39,951 nt of DNA from an uncultured Myxococcales bacterium. GTDB taxonomy: Bacteria; Myxococcota_A; UBA9042. The stretch covers positions 1-39,951 of the forward strand of contig CAISBR010000234.1 of assembly GCA_903883645.1 (NCBI GenBank). The letters run 5' to 3'. Below the pieces are notes generated by a model. The model was given only the letters and a program-made list of their open reading frames with translations, was not told the DNA's origin and did no database searches. Within the stretch, counting starts at the first letter, position 1. Each line of letters opens with the position of its first letter. This document shows positions 1-8,823 of the stretch, one piece after another. Position numbers and translations under genes: made by a program.

Positions 1-98
1 GCAGCATCAACTGCGACTGCCGGCTGGGCGTGGGCGGTGTGCGGCAAGGCCGCCAGAGCGACTGCGAGCCAGCCGGCCATGTGTGCAAATCGTGCCAT
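1..98 (-). CDS. Secreted protein, N-terminal fragment (runs off left edge)
   Basis: The reverse strand opens with ATG at 98 and reads 32 codons to the window edge without a stop. The translation begins MARFAHMAGWLAVALAALPH and continues to an AHA/QP junction, a textbook signal peptide: a short basic start, a hydrophobic core and an A-x-A signal peptidase I site. An AGGAG lies just upstream but only two bases from the ATG; a second in-frame ATG at 80 is possible. It is divergent from the kinase gene, with about 160 bp between the starts. Nothing of the mature domain is visible, so the function is unknown; only export is supported. Confidence 0.6.
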   Translation of the reverse strand, partial: MARFAHMAGWLAVALAALPHTAHAQPAVAVDA

Positions 99-259
99 GT
101 CTCCTGCCCTTGCTGCTTGGCCTGCTGCGCCAGGTCGGCGGAGAGCGTACCACACTGGTGCTGCTTGACCATGCCCTGCTGCGGGTTGAGTCAAGACGTG
201 TGCCGCGCGTCGCCATCCGTGCTATCGTTCAGAGAGCCGCGACGGAGTCCGCCCTTTCT

Positions 260-3200
260 ATGTCTACCGCCACGCCCATGCTTGCCCCTGGCACTACCCT
301 TGGCGATGGCTATGTGGTCGAGCGTTCGCTGGGCGGCGGCGGCATGGGCCAGGTCTATTTGGCGCGCGACTTGCGCCTCGACCGCCTGGTGGCCGTCAAG
401 CTGCTCCACGCCGAAGTGGCCGCAAATCAAGAGGCTGAGGGGCGTTTTCGCCGCGAGGCGCGCGCGCTGTCGCGGGTACTTCATCCCAACGTAGTGGGCA
501 TCCATGCCTTTGGCCGCCACGCCGAGACCTGGTACCTAGTGATGGAGTACGTAGAGGGTCGCAGCCTAGAGACGATGCTGCAAGAGGGCGCGCTGACTGT
601 CGAGTTGGCCGTTGAGCTGACGCGTCAGATCGCCGCCGGTCTGGCCGAGGCCCACGCGCTGGGCATCGTGCACCGCGACATTAAGCCGGGCAATGTGCTG
701 CTGCGGACGCTGGCGACCGGTGCGCTGCTGGCCAAGGTGGCCGACTTTGGTCTGGCGCGCTCGATGGTGAGCGACGATTCAAATGTGGTTACGCGCGATA
801 CCGCGATCTTGGGCACGCCGGCTTATATGGCGCCCGAGCAGATTCAAGCGCAAAAGGTCGATGGTCGCGCGGACCTGTATGCGCTGGCGATCATGCTTTA
901 CCAGATGCTGACGGGCCAGTTGCCGTACCAGCGCGAGACGATGCAGGCGATGCTGATCGCCCACCTGATCGACGAGCCACCGCCGCTGACGCCCGAGCAG
1001 ACGCGCGCGATTCCGGCGGCGATCGACCGCGAGCTGCGGCGCGCCCTGAGCAAACGGCCCGAAGACCGCCATGCCAGCGTGACCGAGTTTGCCCAAGCCC
1101 TCGACCGCGCGCTGGGCAAGACCACCTGGAGCGGCGATGGCGAAATCTGCCACTGCCCGGGGTGTGGCAACCATTCGACTTCAGGCGGCTTTTGCGTGCA
1201 CTGTGGCAGCGCGGTGCCGGCCGAACGTTGCGCGGCGTGTGGCAGCGAGCGGGCGGGCGAGCGCTACGACTGCGAAGTGTGCGGCGCGTCGCTGCTGCAA
1301 GGGCCGAGCTCGTCGGCGGCGGTGCTGGGGGCGCTGCGATCGTCGAGTGCGGCGCTGCTGCTGGCGCGACTGGGCGATGTGCAGGGGGCGCAGCTATCTG
1401 AATTAGCAGAGACTTTTATCACCGCGGTGGCGCGCGAAGGTGGCCGAACCCTGGCGATGATCGGCGGCGACGCGGTGGCGGTGTTTGGTCTGGGCGGGAT
1501 GCGCGAAGGCGACACGGCGCGGGCGGTCGATGCGGCCTTGGCGATGACGGCGCGCCATCCGGCCAGTGCGACGGCGAGTCTAAAAGCGGTGGTCGAAGTT
1601 GGCAGCCTGATCAGCCGCGGCACAGGCATCACGTGGGGCATGGCGCTGCTAGCCGGCGAAGTGGTCGAAAAGGCGCGCACGGCTTGCCAAAAAGCCCCGC
1701 CGGGTACGGTGGTGGTGGGCGATACGGCGTGGCACGACTGCCGCGGCCTGTTCGAGGTGCGCACCGATGGTCGCCAGCGCCAGGTCGTGCGCCGCCGCGA
1801 TGCGCTGCAGGCCCTGGGCGACTACATGAACCGCGACCCGGTGCGGCCGTTTGTGGGGCGCAGTGCGGAGCTGGTGCAAGCCCAGCGCGCTTGTCGGCGG
1901 GTGCGGCGCGACCAGGGGCTCGTTACGTTGGCGGTGGTGGGGCCCAGCGAGGTGGGCAAGTCGCGCGTGCTGGGCGAGCTGCTAAAACGGCTAGAAACTA
2001 CCGATGATCGCTGGCGTTTTGAGCTGATTCGCTGCAGCCCGCTGAGTGTGCCGAGCGGTTGGCAGCCCCTGGCCGGGCTGGTTCGCGACGCGGTGGTATC
2101 GACCGAAGACGAGACGGTGGCGCTGCGGGTGTCGCGTTTGCCGGGCATCCAAGAAGATGACCACGAGCGCTCGGCCCGCCGCGCCCAGGCTTTGTTGCGC
2201 ATGTTGGGCATGGACGAGGTGGATCCCGAAGGCCAAGCGCCGCGGCCGGCCAGCGATGCCGAGCTTGCTGCGGCGAACGAGGCGTGGGTGGCGGTGGTGC
2301 GCGGTCTGTGCCGGCAGCAGCCCATGGCGCTGGTGATCGAAGACCTGCAATACGCCAAACCGATGCTGCTACAGCTACTTGCCCACTTGGCGCGCACGTG
2401 TGGCGACGTGCCACTGTGCCTGATTCTGCCGCTGCGGCCCGACCGCGCCGACCCCGTGCTGCAGGCGCTGCAGCTGCCCCCGTCGCGCTTGGTGACGATC
2501 GAGCTCGAGCGGCTAGAAGGGGATGAGGCCGAGGAATTTGTTGATGTTTTGCTAGGTGACCACGGCGTGCCCGCGGGTCTGGCGGCGGCGCTGCATCGCT
2601 TTGGCGAGGGGCTGCCGGGTCGCATCGAGCAGGCGGTCGACACGCTTATCGACGAAGGACACCTGCAGCTGCACGACGACGCGTGGATCTGGAACGGCAA
2701 AGCGGACTTAGACCAGCTGCTGGCGCGGTCGCTGGGTGAGCTTTTGCTGCGGCGGGTCGGAAGGCTGACCCCTGGCGAGCGGTCGCTGCTCGAAGCGGTG
2801 GCGGTGGCGGGCGGTACGGCGCCGCGCGGCATGTTGGCGGCCCTGCTGCAGCGCGAGATTCGCCCGGCCGAGACGGATCGCCTAGTGCAAGCCGGCCTTT
2901 TGCTCGAGAACCGCACCCAGACTTATGCTGGGCACCGCGAGTGGTCGCTGCGGCCGGCCAGTCTGGCCGAGCTGCTGGTGGGGGCGCTGCCGAAGCAACC
3001 ACTGCAAGAACTGAATCGCCGCGCGGCGTTGTGGCTCGAAGGGTGGCCAGGGGCAAGGCCGCCCAGCTTGGGTGCCCGTCTAGCGCATCACCACCTCCAG
3101 GCCGGCGATGCCGAAGAGGCCGTGCGCCACCTGCTGCGCAACGCCGACCAGGCCGTGCGCGCTTTTGCCACCCGCGATGGCTTTGATACCTATGCTTTGG

Positions 3201-4162
3201 CTGCAGAAGTGGCCCTTGGTTGGGCCGGCGCGGGTGACCCTGCGGCCCAGGCCGCGCTGGTGCGGGCGCGGGTGGGTCAGGCCGAGACGGGGTTGCGCAT
3301 TGGCGAGCTGGCCGAGGCGTTGCAGGCCACCGATGCGGCGATCCAAACCGCGGGCGAGCGCGACGACCTAGCGAGCGATCGGGTGCGTGCTCGTTGTATT
3401 CGTGGGCAAATTCTAGACAGCCAAGGCTTGCCCGACGAGGCGTTGGCGGCGCTGCGGCTCGCGGTCGAGGATGCGCGCCACACCGGCTCGGGCTTTGGCG
3501 CGATGATTTTCGCCCTAAGTCTGGTGGCGATGGTGCTGCTGCGACGCGGTCGCCACGCCGAGGCCGAAGAGCTGGCCCGCCGGGCGCTCGAAGAGACCGC
3601 AGGCCGCGAAACCCACGGTGATCGCGAGCTTTTACTGGGCATTGGTCGCTTGCACACTTGGCTGGGGCACACGGCGGCGCGGCGCGGCGAGTATGCGCTG
3701 GCCGAGCTGAACTACCTGCGCGCGCAACACGCCTTCGACGAGGCGGGCGACGCTGCCGCGGCGGCGATGGCCGAGCTGTCGCTGGGTAATTTGGCGTGGC
3801 GCAGCAAGCAGTTGGCCGAGGCCGAGGCCGTGTACCGCCGCGTCTGGCACCGTTGCGAAAGCCTAGACGACTCGCTAGGTGCGGCTACCGCCCAGACCAA
3901 CTTGGGCAATGTGCTGCTCGATCAGGGGCGGCCGGGCGAGGCCTTGCAGCTGCTGCGCGACAGCGAGAAGGCGCAGCGGCGGGTTGGGCGCCTAGAAGTC
4001 TTAGCCGAGACGCTGCGTTTGCAGGCCCTGGCGCTGCACGACCTGGGGCAGACCGAGGGGGCGCGGCTGGCGGCGCGGCAGGCCGTGCTCCACGCCGAAA
4101 AGACGGGGCAAGCGGCGGCGGTGGCGGCGGCTCGCGAGACGCTCGGCAAGCTGGGTGGCTGA
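260..4162 (+). CDS. Ser/Thr protein kinase fused to zinc ribbons, cyclase-like domain, AAA ATPase and TPRs
   Basis: A 1300-residue signalling fusion. Residues about 18-285 are a complete Hanks kinase: Gly-rich loop GGGGMG (25-30), Lys47, HRD 138-140, DFG 162-164, APE 191-193. Two CxxC zinc-ribbon pairs follow (Cys 297/299/302, 312/315, 324/327, 338/341). Residues about 360-500 resemble a class III nucleotidyl cyclase (GGDAVAVFG at 402-410) but look degenerate. An AAA/NACHT-like ATPase has Walker A GPSEVGKS (561-568) and Walker B ALVIED (690-695). The C-terminal third is helical TPR-like sequence rich in Ala, Leu and Glu. The frame is open from 83, but the ATG at 260 places the kinase at the usual distance and removes a low-complexity extension. 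No transmembrane segment is seen, so it is probably cytoplasmic. Substrates are unknown; such kinases usually signal through TPR-mediated contacts. Confidence 0.93.
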   Translation: MSTATPMLAPGTTLGDGYVVERSLGGGGMGQVYLARDLRLDRLVAVKLLHAEVAANQEAEGRFRREARALSRVLHPNVVGIHAFGRHAETWYLVMEYVEGRSLETMLQEGALTVELAVELTRQIAAGLAEAHALGIVHRDIKPGNVLLRTLATGALLAKVADFGLARSMVSDDSNVVTRDTAILGTPAYMAPEQIQAQKVDGRADLYALAIMLYQMLTGQLPYQRETMQAMLIAHLIDEPPPLTPEQTRAIPAAIDRELRRALSKRPEDRHASVTEFAQALDRALGKTTWSGDGEICHCPGCGNHSTSGGFCVHCGSAVPAERCAACGSERAGERYDCEVCGASLLQGPSSSAAVLGALRSSSAALLLARLGDVQGAQLSELAETFITAVAREGGRTLAMIGGDAVAVFGLGGMREGDTARAVDAALAMTARHPASATASLKAVVEVGSLISRGTGITWGMALLAGEVVEKARTACQKAPPGTVVVGDTAWHDCRGLFEVRTDGRQRQVVRRRDALQALGDYMNRDPVRPFVGRSAELVQAQRACRRVRRDQGLVTLAVVGPSEVGKSRVLGELLKRLETTDDRWRFELIRCSPLSVPSGWQPLAGLVRDAVVSTEDETVALRVSRLPGIQEDDHERSARRAQALLRMLGMDEVDPEGQAPRPASDAELAAANEAWVAVVRGLCRQQPMALVIEDLQYAKPMLLQLLAHLARTCGDVPLCLILPLRPDRADPVLQALQLPPSRLVTIELERLEGDEAEEFVDVLLGDHGVPAGLAAALHRFGEGLPGRIEQAVDTLIDEGHLQLHDDAWIWNGKADLDQLLARSLGELLLRRVGRLTPGERSLLEAVAVAGGTAPRGMLAALLQREIRPAETDRLVQAGLLLENRTQTYAGHREWSLRPASLAELLVGALPKQPLQELNRRAALWLEGWPGARPPSLGARLAHHHLQAGDAEEAVRHLLRNADQAVRAFATRDGFDTYALAAEVALGWAGAGDPAAQAALVRARVGQAETGLRIGELAEALQATDAAIQTAGERDDLASDRVRARCIRGQILDSQGLPDEALAALRLAVEDARHTGSGFGAMIFALSLVAMVLLRRGRHAEAEELARRALEETAGRETHGDRELLLGIGRLHTWLGHTAARRGEYALAELNYLRAQHAFDEAGDAAAAAMAELSLGNLAWRSKQLAEAEAVYRRVWHRCESLDDSLGAATAQTNLGNVLLDQGRPGEALQLLRDSEKAQRRVGRLEVLAETLRLQALALHDLGQTEGARLAARQAVLHAEKTGQAAAVAAARETLGKLGG

Positions 4163-4183
4163 TCGCTGCGGCAATTGAATATA

Positions 4184-4819
4184 CTAATCGCGATGTTTCT
4201 TGTCGTTGCGCTCGCGCGGCTGGCTTACCCGCTGAATCACCTGGGCCGCTACGCCCAGCGCGCGGTCGACCGCTTCATCGACCGCCTGGTCCAGCGCCCG
4301 CTCGCCCTGGCCCTTCTGCGTCGGCTTGCTCGGGATAAAAAGCTCGACCACCCGCTGCTCAAGCTGCTGTTTCGCTTGGTAGCGCTGGGCCTTGCGTCGC
4401 TCGCGGTCGCGCTGGCGGATGGCAAAGGCCTGCCACTCCGCCTCGCTGGTCCGCACCAGATTGACCACATGCACCGCCACGGCCAGCCCCCAGCCCAGCA
4501 GCGGCCACTGGAACCACCACGGCGCACCCTCGAGCACATTGACCGCCAGCAAACCCGCGTTGACCAGCACATAGCTCAGCAGATGACTAGTAAAGCTCTT
4601 GCGCGCACTGCGTTTTGCCGCATCGACCAGCACCTTCAGCTCGCGTCGCTCGGTGATCTCGGCCTCGGCCGCCGCCACTTGCTCAGGACTCAGACCCAGC
4701 TCGCGCGCCGTCTCGAGCAGCTCGGCCTCGCCAAAGTCGCCCGGCTGGCTTTGCTTGCTCAGCGCGACGTCTAAGATTTCTTGCAGCTCTTGTCGCGAAT
4801 ACTGCTTGCCGTTCGCCAT
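4184..4819 (-). CDS. 2TM-domain membrane protein
   Basis: 211 residues. The N-terminus (about 7-55) is a small helical module starting YSRQELQEIL, of the kind found before 2TM domains. Two hydrophobic segments follow at about 80-120 (around LLSYVLVNAGLLAVNVL and WPLLGWGLAVAVHVVNLV), then a charged, probably coiled-coil tail rich in Arg, Lys, Gln and Glu. The start has AGGAG seven bases upstream. It lies 9 bp downstream of the pilin-domain protein gene on the same strand, so the two are likely co-transcribed. It converges on the kinase gene, whose stop is 21 bp away. The 2TM assignment is from pattern recognition; the molecular role is unknown. Confidence 0.7.
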   Translation of the reverse strand: MANGKQYSRQELQEILDVALSKQSQPGDFGEAELLETARELGLSPEQVAAAEAEITERRELKVLVDAAKRSARKSFTSHLLSYVLVNAGLLAVNVLEGAPWWFQWPLLGWGLAVAVHVVNLVRTSEAEWQAFAIRQRDRERRKAQRYQAKQQLEQRVVELFIPSKPTQKGQGERALDQAVDEAVDRALGVAAQVIQRVSQPRERNDKKHRD

Positions 4820-4828
4820 AGTGAGCTC

Positions 4829-6955
4829 CTATTGCTCTTCGACCGCGTGTACTGGCCCGTCGATCACCGCCGTGCACGCGCCGTCGCTGCCCACCTCGCC
4901 GTGGCCGCGCAGCTCAAAGACGGAGGGGCGGCCGCTGCAGTCGGGGTCGGCATAAGCTCTTGCAATGAAATGCGCGTCGCCCAAGCTGCCGTTCGACTCG
5001 AAGCTGAAGCGGTAGCGCATGGCGCCGGTTGGGCTGAAGGCGAGTGCCGTCCAGCTCGGGCCGCTCTGCCAGGTGCCTTCGTCGCAGCGCTTGTCGCCGT
5101 CTTTGTCCATGGCCGGGTCGCAGCAGCTCTGCGGCGGATTTTGTCCAGTTGTTGCAGGGAATTGACAGGCACTGCCCGCCTCGGGATGCGGCGTCTCGAA
5201 GTACAGCTTGGCACCGCGGCCGATCTGCTCAAGCTCGACCCTAGCCTCGATCTCGCGCGACCGATCGCGATACCGCATGAAATTCGGAATGGCCAAGGCC
5301 GCCAGGATCGGCACGCCCACCAGCAGGCTCTTTTGCAGCAGCGGATCGCCCACGGCGTGCAGCAACAGACCGTCGCGATCCAGCCGCAGCGCGGTGCCGC
5401 CATAGCGTTGGCCTGCTAAGTCCTTGCCAAGCTTATCGAGATACGCCGCCGTGTCTTTGCCCCCCATCGACATCGCCGTGCGCGCATAATCGAGGATCGG
5501 CTGGGCATCGAGCACGACGGACCACGCTTCGTCGCCGTCCAGGGCATCAGCAAGAGAGGTAGAAGCGAGTGAATCCGCATCTTTGCGATCCACTGCCGCC
5601 TCAAGCGCCGCCACGCTCGGGCCGGCCAGAATCACGTCGTCGACCCGCGCCACCACCACCGTTAGCGACCCGGCATCGATCTGCCACCCCTTCTTGCCCT
5701 TGACCTGTACCGGCCGCGGCAGCAGCCCGCCCTTGCCTTGCGCCAGCCCAACGGCCCGCTCGAGCAGCGCATCCGCCTTGGCCGCATCGACCACGCCCAG
5801 CGCGCCCAGCCACGCCGGATTGGCCTTTGGCCCCCCGAGCGTCATCGCCAGCAGCGACGCCATCTCGACGCCCACGCACGAGTGACCGGACAGGGCCTCC
5901 GTTAAGTCGCCGTACGACAAGCCGATCATCGCTAGGCCCATGGTCGCGCCCGGCAGCGCCATCCGCGCCTCGCTGGGGGTCGACGGCGGCAGCAGCTTGC
6001 CCACCCCCGTCGTCAGATCGACCAGATTGACCGAGGCGCGCGTCGCCGCCCAGCCCGTTTTCGGAATCATCCGCGCGCACTTAGGGGGATTGCGCTTGGG
6101 CTTGACCACCTCGGCCAGCGCCTGATGGCCCGCCTCGCTGGTGGCAATCCGCACGCCGGTATGGTCACCCATCCACAGCGCGGCGCCAGGAAAAAGTGTG
6201 GCAAAAAAGCTAATGTCGGCGCGGATCTTGGGGTCCGTCTCGATCGCGTCGAGCTGCTTGGGGTCGAGCCACGCCAGCACCAAGCGGTCGCCCGCCTCGC
6301 GCACCACCGCGGCAAATTGCGGCTGATCGGCCAGCTTGGCCCCACTAGGATGCAGAAAGGCTTCAAAATTGGCCCGCAGCGCCGCTTGTTCCGCCTCGGC
6401 CAGGCCGCGGGGTAGCGCCAGCACCGCCAAGTCGTCGCCGCGCTGACCGAGCCAAGCAGTATCGCCATTGATCTCAATATCTTGTGTACTACCCACCTGC
6501 TTGCCCAGCTTGATGACGGCGCCCAATTTGCCCAGCAACGCCTGGAACTTGCCGCGATCGGCCACCCGCAGCAGCACCACCGGCAACGGCTCGGCGCGCG
6601 TGCCCTGCTTGTGGAGCAAGCGCCGGTCGACGGCCACAGCCACGCCGCGCTCGGGGTCTACGCCCCAATTGACCCAACTAGTGGGCACACTTGGATCCCC
6701 GCCCAGCTTCGCCAGCAGTGCGGCGCGGCTCGTGTCGTGCGGTCGCATCGCCTCGGGCACGCCGTCGAGCAGACTCAAGGCGCGTTCGGCACTTTGGTCC
6801 AGGTGGCGCAGCTCGGCACCGCCCAGCGTTTGCTCCGCGTCTAGGTCGGCGAGCAGACCGCCCTTGACCCCGCAGGGGCCACAAAGACGCCACGCAGCCA
6901 CGGCGCCCAGGGCGACTACTGCTAGAATCACTAGAACAATCCAAATCTTGCGCAT
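4829..6955 (-). CDS. Large envelope-anchored protein with a pilin-like C-terminal module
   Basis: 708 residues. It starts at MRKIWIVLVILAVVALGAVA, an N-terminal membrane anchor or uncleaved signal, with GGAG seven bases before the ATG; the in-frame extension to 7096 is low complexity and was not used. Residues about 40-540 form a long extracytoplasmic region resembling DUF3352-type proteins. Residues about 544-708 look like a type IV pilin without its leader: a hydrophobic helix ending LAALAIPNFMRYRD, then a globular part with CQFPA, a CC pair, a Lys/Asp-rich RCD, W-x-AL-F and a DC-x(n)-F-L-G pattern. The same landmarks occur in the same order in the PilA encoded at 20549-21124. There is no prepilin peptidase site before this helix. 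It heads an operon with the 2TM gene. Function is unknown; an accessory or pilus-contact role is inference. Confidence 0.75.
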   Translation of the reverse strand: MRKIWIVLVILAVVALGAVAAWRLCGPCGVKGGLLADLDAEQTLGGAELRHLDQSAERALSLLDGVPEAMRPHDTSRAALLAKLGGDPSVPTSWVNWGVDPERGVAVAVDRRLLHKQGTRAEPLPVVLLRVADRGKFQALLGKLGAVIKLGKQVGSTQDIEINGDTAWLGQRGDDLAVLALPRGLAEAEQAALRANFEAFLHPSGAKLADQPQFAAVVREAGDRLVLAWLDPKQLDAIETDPKIRADISFFATLFPGAALWMGDHTGVRIATSEAGHQALAEVVKPKRNPPKCARMIPKTGWAATRASVNLVDLTTGVGKLLPPSTPSEARMALPGATMGLAMIGLSYGDLTEALSGHSCVGVEMASLLAMTLGGPKANPAWLGALGVVDAAKADALLERAVGLAQGKGGLLPRPVQVKGKKGWQIDAGSLTVVVARVDDVILAGPSVAALEAAVDRKDADSLASTSLADALDGDEAWSVVLDAQPILDYARTAMSMGGKDTAAYLDKLGKDLAGQRYGGTALRLDRDGLLLHAVGDPLLQKSLLVGVPILAALAIPNFMRYRDRSREIEARVELEQIGRGAKLYFETPHPEAGSACQFPATTGQNPPQSCCDPAMDKDGDKRCDEGTWQSGPSWTALAFSPTGAMRYRFSFESNGSLGDAHFIARAYADPDCSGRPSVFELRGHGEVGSDGACTAVIDGPVHAVEEQ

Positions 6956-7101
6956 CGTATCTCCACGCAGTAGAGCGGCTGCCCGCGGCGATGGGCTCAG
7001 ACGCGCGACGGTTTGCGACGGTCTGTGCTCGCGTGGGCCTGCTTGCGACGATGCTACATCCGCGGCTCGAACCCCGGCAAGCGATTTGCCTTGCAACTAC
7101 A

Positions 7102-8193
7102 CTAGAGAATGAGCGACGCGTCGCCGTAGCTGTAGAAGCGATAGCCCTGCTCGACCGCGCAGCGATAGGCAAACAGCGCCCGCTCGCGCCCCAGCAGCGC
7201 CGCCACCAGCACCAGCAGGCTCGACTGCGGCAGGTGGAAATTGGTCAGCAGGTGATCGACCACCGCAAAGCGATGCCCCGGCACGATGGTCATGTCCGTT
7301 TCGCCCATACCAGCAGGCAGTTGCGACCCATTGGCCCGCCGCCCCAAGTGCTCGAGCACGCGCGTAGTGGTGGTGCCAATGGCCACGATTGGCCGGCCTT
7401 GTGCCCTAAACTCGCTGAGTTGCTGCGCCGTTTCGTCGCCGATGGCGTAGCGCTCGGGCAGCACTTGGTGCCGGCTCAGGTCGGGCTGGCGCACCGGCAA
7501 GAACGTGCCAGGGCCCACATGCAACGTCAGCGAAAGCACCGGAATATCTGCGCTTTGCAGCGCGGCCAGCAGCTCGGTCGACAGATGCAGACCCGCCGTC
7601 GGCGCCGCCACCGCCCCGGCATGGCGGGCATAGGTGCACTGGTAGCGCGGCTTGTCAGCCTCGTCGTCGCGACCGCCGCGGATATAGGGCGGCAGCGGCA
7701 CATGCCCGCAGCGATTGAGCAATTCGGCCAGGTCGTCGGCGCCAGCCAAGTCGATGCGCGCGCGCCCGCCCTCGCCCACCTCGACCACGATCGCGCTCGC
7801 GCCACCTTCAATCTCTAGCGTTTGCCCGACCTTAAGACCCTTCGACGCCTTGTACAGCACCGGCTGACCCTGCAGGCTGCGGTCGGTGCCACCCAGGGGC
7901 CGCTCGAGCAGCAGCTCCACCGCGCCACCACTGGGCTTTTTCGCCCGCAGCCGCGCCGGCACCACCTTAGTGTCGTTGACCACCAGCACCGCGCCCTTGG
8001 GCAGCAGCCCCGGCAGATCCAGCACGCTGTGGTGCCGCAACTCCCCATTCTGCCTATCGATCACCAGCAGGCGGGCGGCATGGCGCGGTTCGACCGGGCG
8101 CTGGGCGATCGCCGCCTCGGGCAGCCCAAAATCGTACGACGCTAGCTGAAGATCCAATGGCGTTACAGGCACTTGCGGGGGTAGCTGCGTCAC
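7102..8193 (-). CDS. queA: S-adenosylmethionine:tRNA ribosyltransferase-isomerase
   Basis: QueA transfers and isomerises the ribosyl part of SAM onto 7-aminomethyl-7-deazaguanine in tRNA, giving epoxyqueuosine at the wobble position. The 363-residue protein shows family signatures throughout: YDFGLPEAAIAQRPVEPR near the start, NDTKVVPARL, a long segment with AAPTAGLHLS, HVGPGTFLPV, and near the end the NFHLPQSSLL motif. I chose the GTG at 8193 because it sits six bases after GGAG and overlaps the rsmD stop as GTGA, a common translational-coupling arrangement. An in-frame ATG upstream (8259) would overlap rsmD by 70 bp. The length is slightly above the usual 340-355. Cytoplasmic. Confidence 0.95.
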   Translation of the reverse strand: MTQLPPQVPVTPLDLQLASYDFGLPEAAIAQRPVEPRHAARLLVIDRQNGELRHHSVLDLPGLLPKGAVLVVNDTKVVPARLRAKKPSGGAVELLLERPLGGTDRSLQGQPVLYKASKGLKVGQTLEIEGGASAIVVEVGEGGRARIDLAGADDLAELLNRCGHVPLPPYIRGGRDDEADKPRYQCTYARHAGAVAAPTAGLHLSTELLAALQSADIPVLSLTLHVGPGTFLPVRQPDLSRHQVLPERYAIGDETAQQLSEFRAQGRPIVAIGTTTTRVLEHLGRRANGSQLPAGMGETDMTIVPGHRFAVVDHLLTNFHLPQSSLLVLVAALLGRERALFAYRCAVEQGYRFYSYGDASLIL

Positions 8194-8747
8194 AGTGTGC
8201 TCCGCGAAAGGCGGTCGAGCCAGCAGGCGCCGTAGCGGCGGGTCGACACCACTTCCCAAGCGTCACCCAGCCAGGCGGGGTCCAGGCCGCTGCGGCTTTC
8301 GACCAGCACATCGGCGTCGGGCTTGAGCAGTGGCAACTCAGCAAGAAGCTTAAGAATTGGCGCATGCAAATCGGCGTCGTAGGGCGGATCAAACCAGACC
8401 AGATCGAACCTTTCGCCCCGTTGCGCCAGCTGGCGTAATGCCGCCCCCGCCTCAGCCACGATCACTTCGAGTCCCGCAACGAGACGGGTGTGTACAGCAT
8501 TTTCGCGAAGCAATTTAGCCACTTCAGGATTCTGCTCTATGGCTACGGCCCGGCTGCAACCGCGCGACAGCCACTCGAGTGCCACAGCGCCCGTACCCGC
8601 GCAAACGTCGAGCGCGACCTGACCGTCAAAGAAGCCGCCGAGCTGGCTCATGGCCGCGCCCCGCACCAGCTCGCTAGTTGGCCGCACCGTCAGGCCTTCG
8701 GGCGCAACTAAGCGCATTCCCTTACTTTTTCCAGAGATAATGCGCAT
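8190..8747 (-). CDS. rsmD: 16S rRNA (guanine-N2)-methyltransferase RsmD
   Basis: RsmD methylates G966 (E. coli numbering) of 16S rRNA during 30S assembly. The 185-residue protein begins MRIISGKSKGMRL, matching the family start RIIxGxxxGxxL. It has VRPTSELVRGA, the SAM-binding loop LDVCAGTGAVALEWLSRG (about 46-63), the acidic end of strand 2 in AIEQNP, and the catalytic DPPY tetrad at 120-123. The ATG at 8747 is preferred to one 12 codons upstream because it matches the family N-terminus, though the Shine-Dalgarno sequence is weak. It is first in a two-gene operon with queA, overlapping it by four bases. Confidence 0.93.
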   Translation of the reverse strand: MRIISGKSKGMRLVAPEGLTVRPTSELVRGAAMSQLGGFFDGQVALDVCAGTGAVALEWLSRGCSRAVAIEQNPEVAKLLRENAVHTRLVAGLEVIVAEAGAALRQLAQRGERFDLVWFDPPYDADLHAPILKLLAELPLLKPDADVLVESRSGLDPAWLGDAWEVVSTRRYGACWLDRLSRSTL

Positions 8748-8823
8748 GCCGACGATCCACCGCGGCGATCGCGGCGCGCGCACGATGCCACAACCGCTGC
8801 GACCGTGCTATCCTTGGCGGGCA

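Noticed and set aside
83..259. N-terminal extension of the kinase
   Set aside because: Low-complexity, non-homologous, overlaps the promoter region of the divergent gene; ATG 260 fits the kinase fold.
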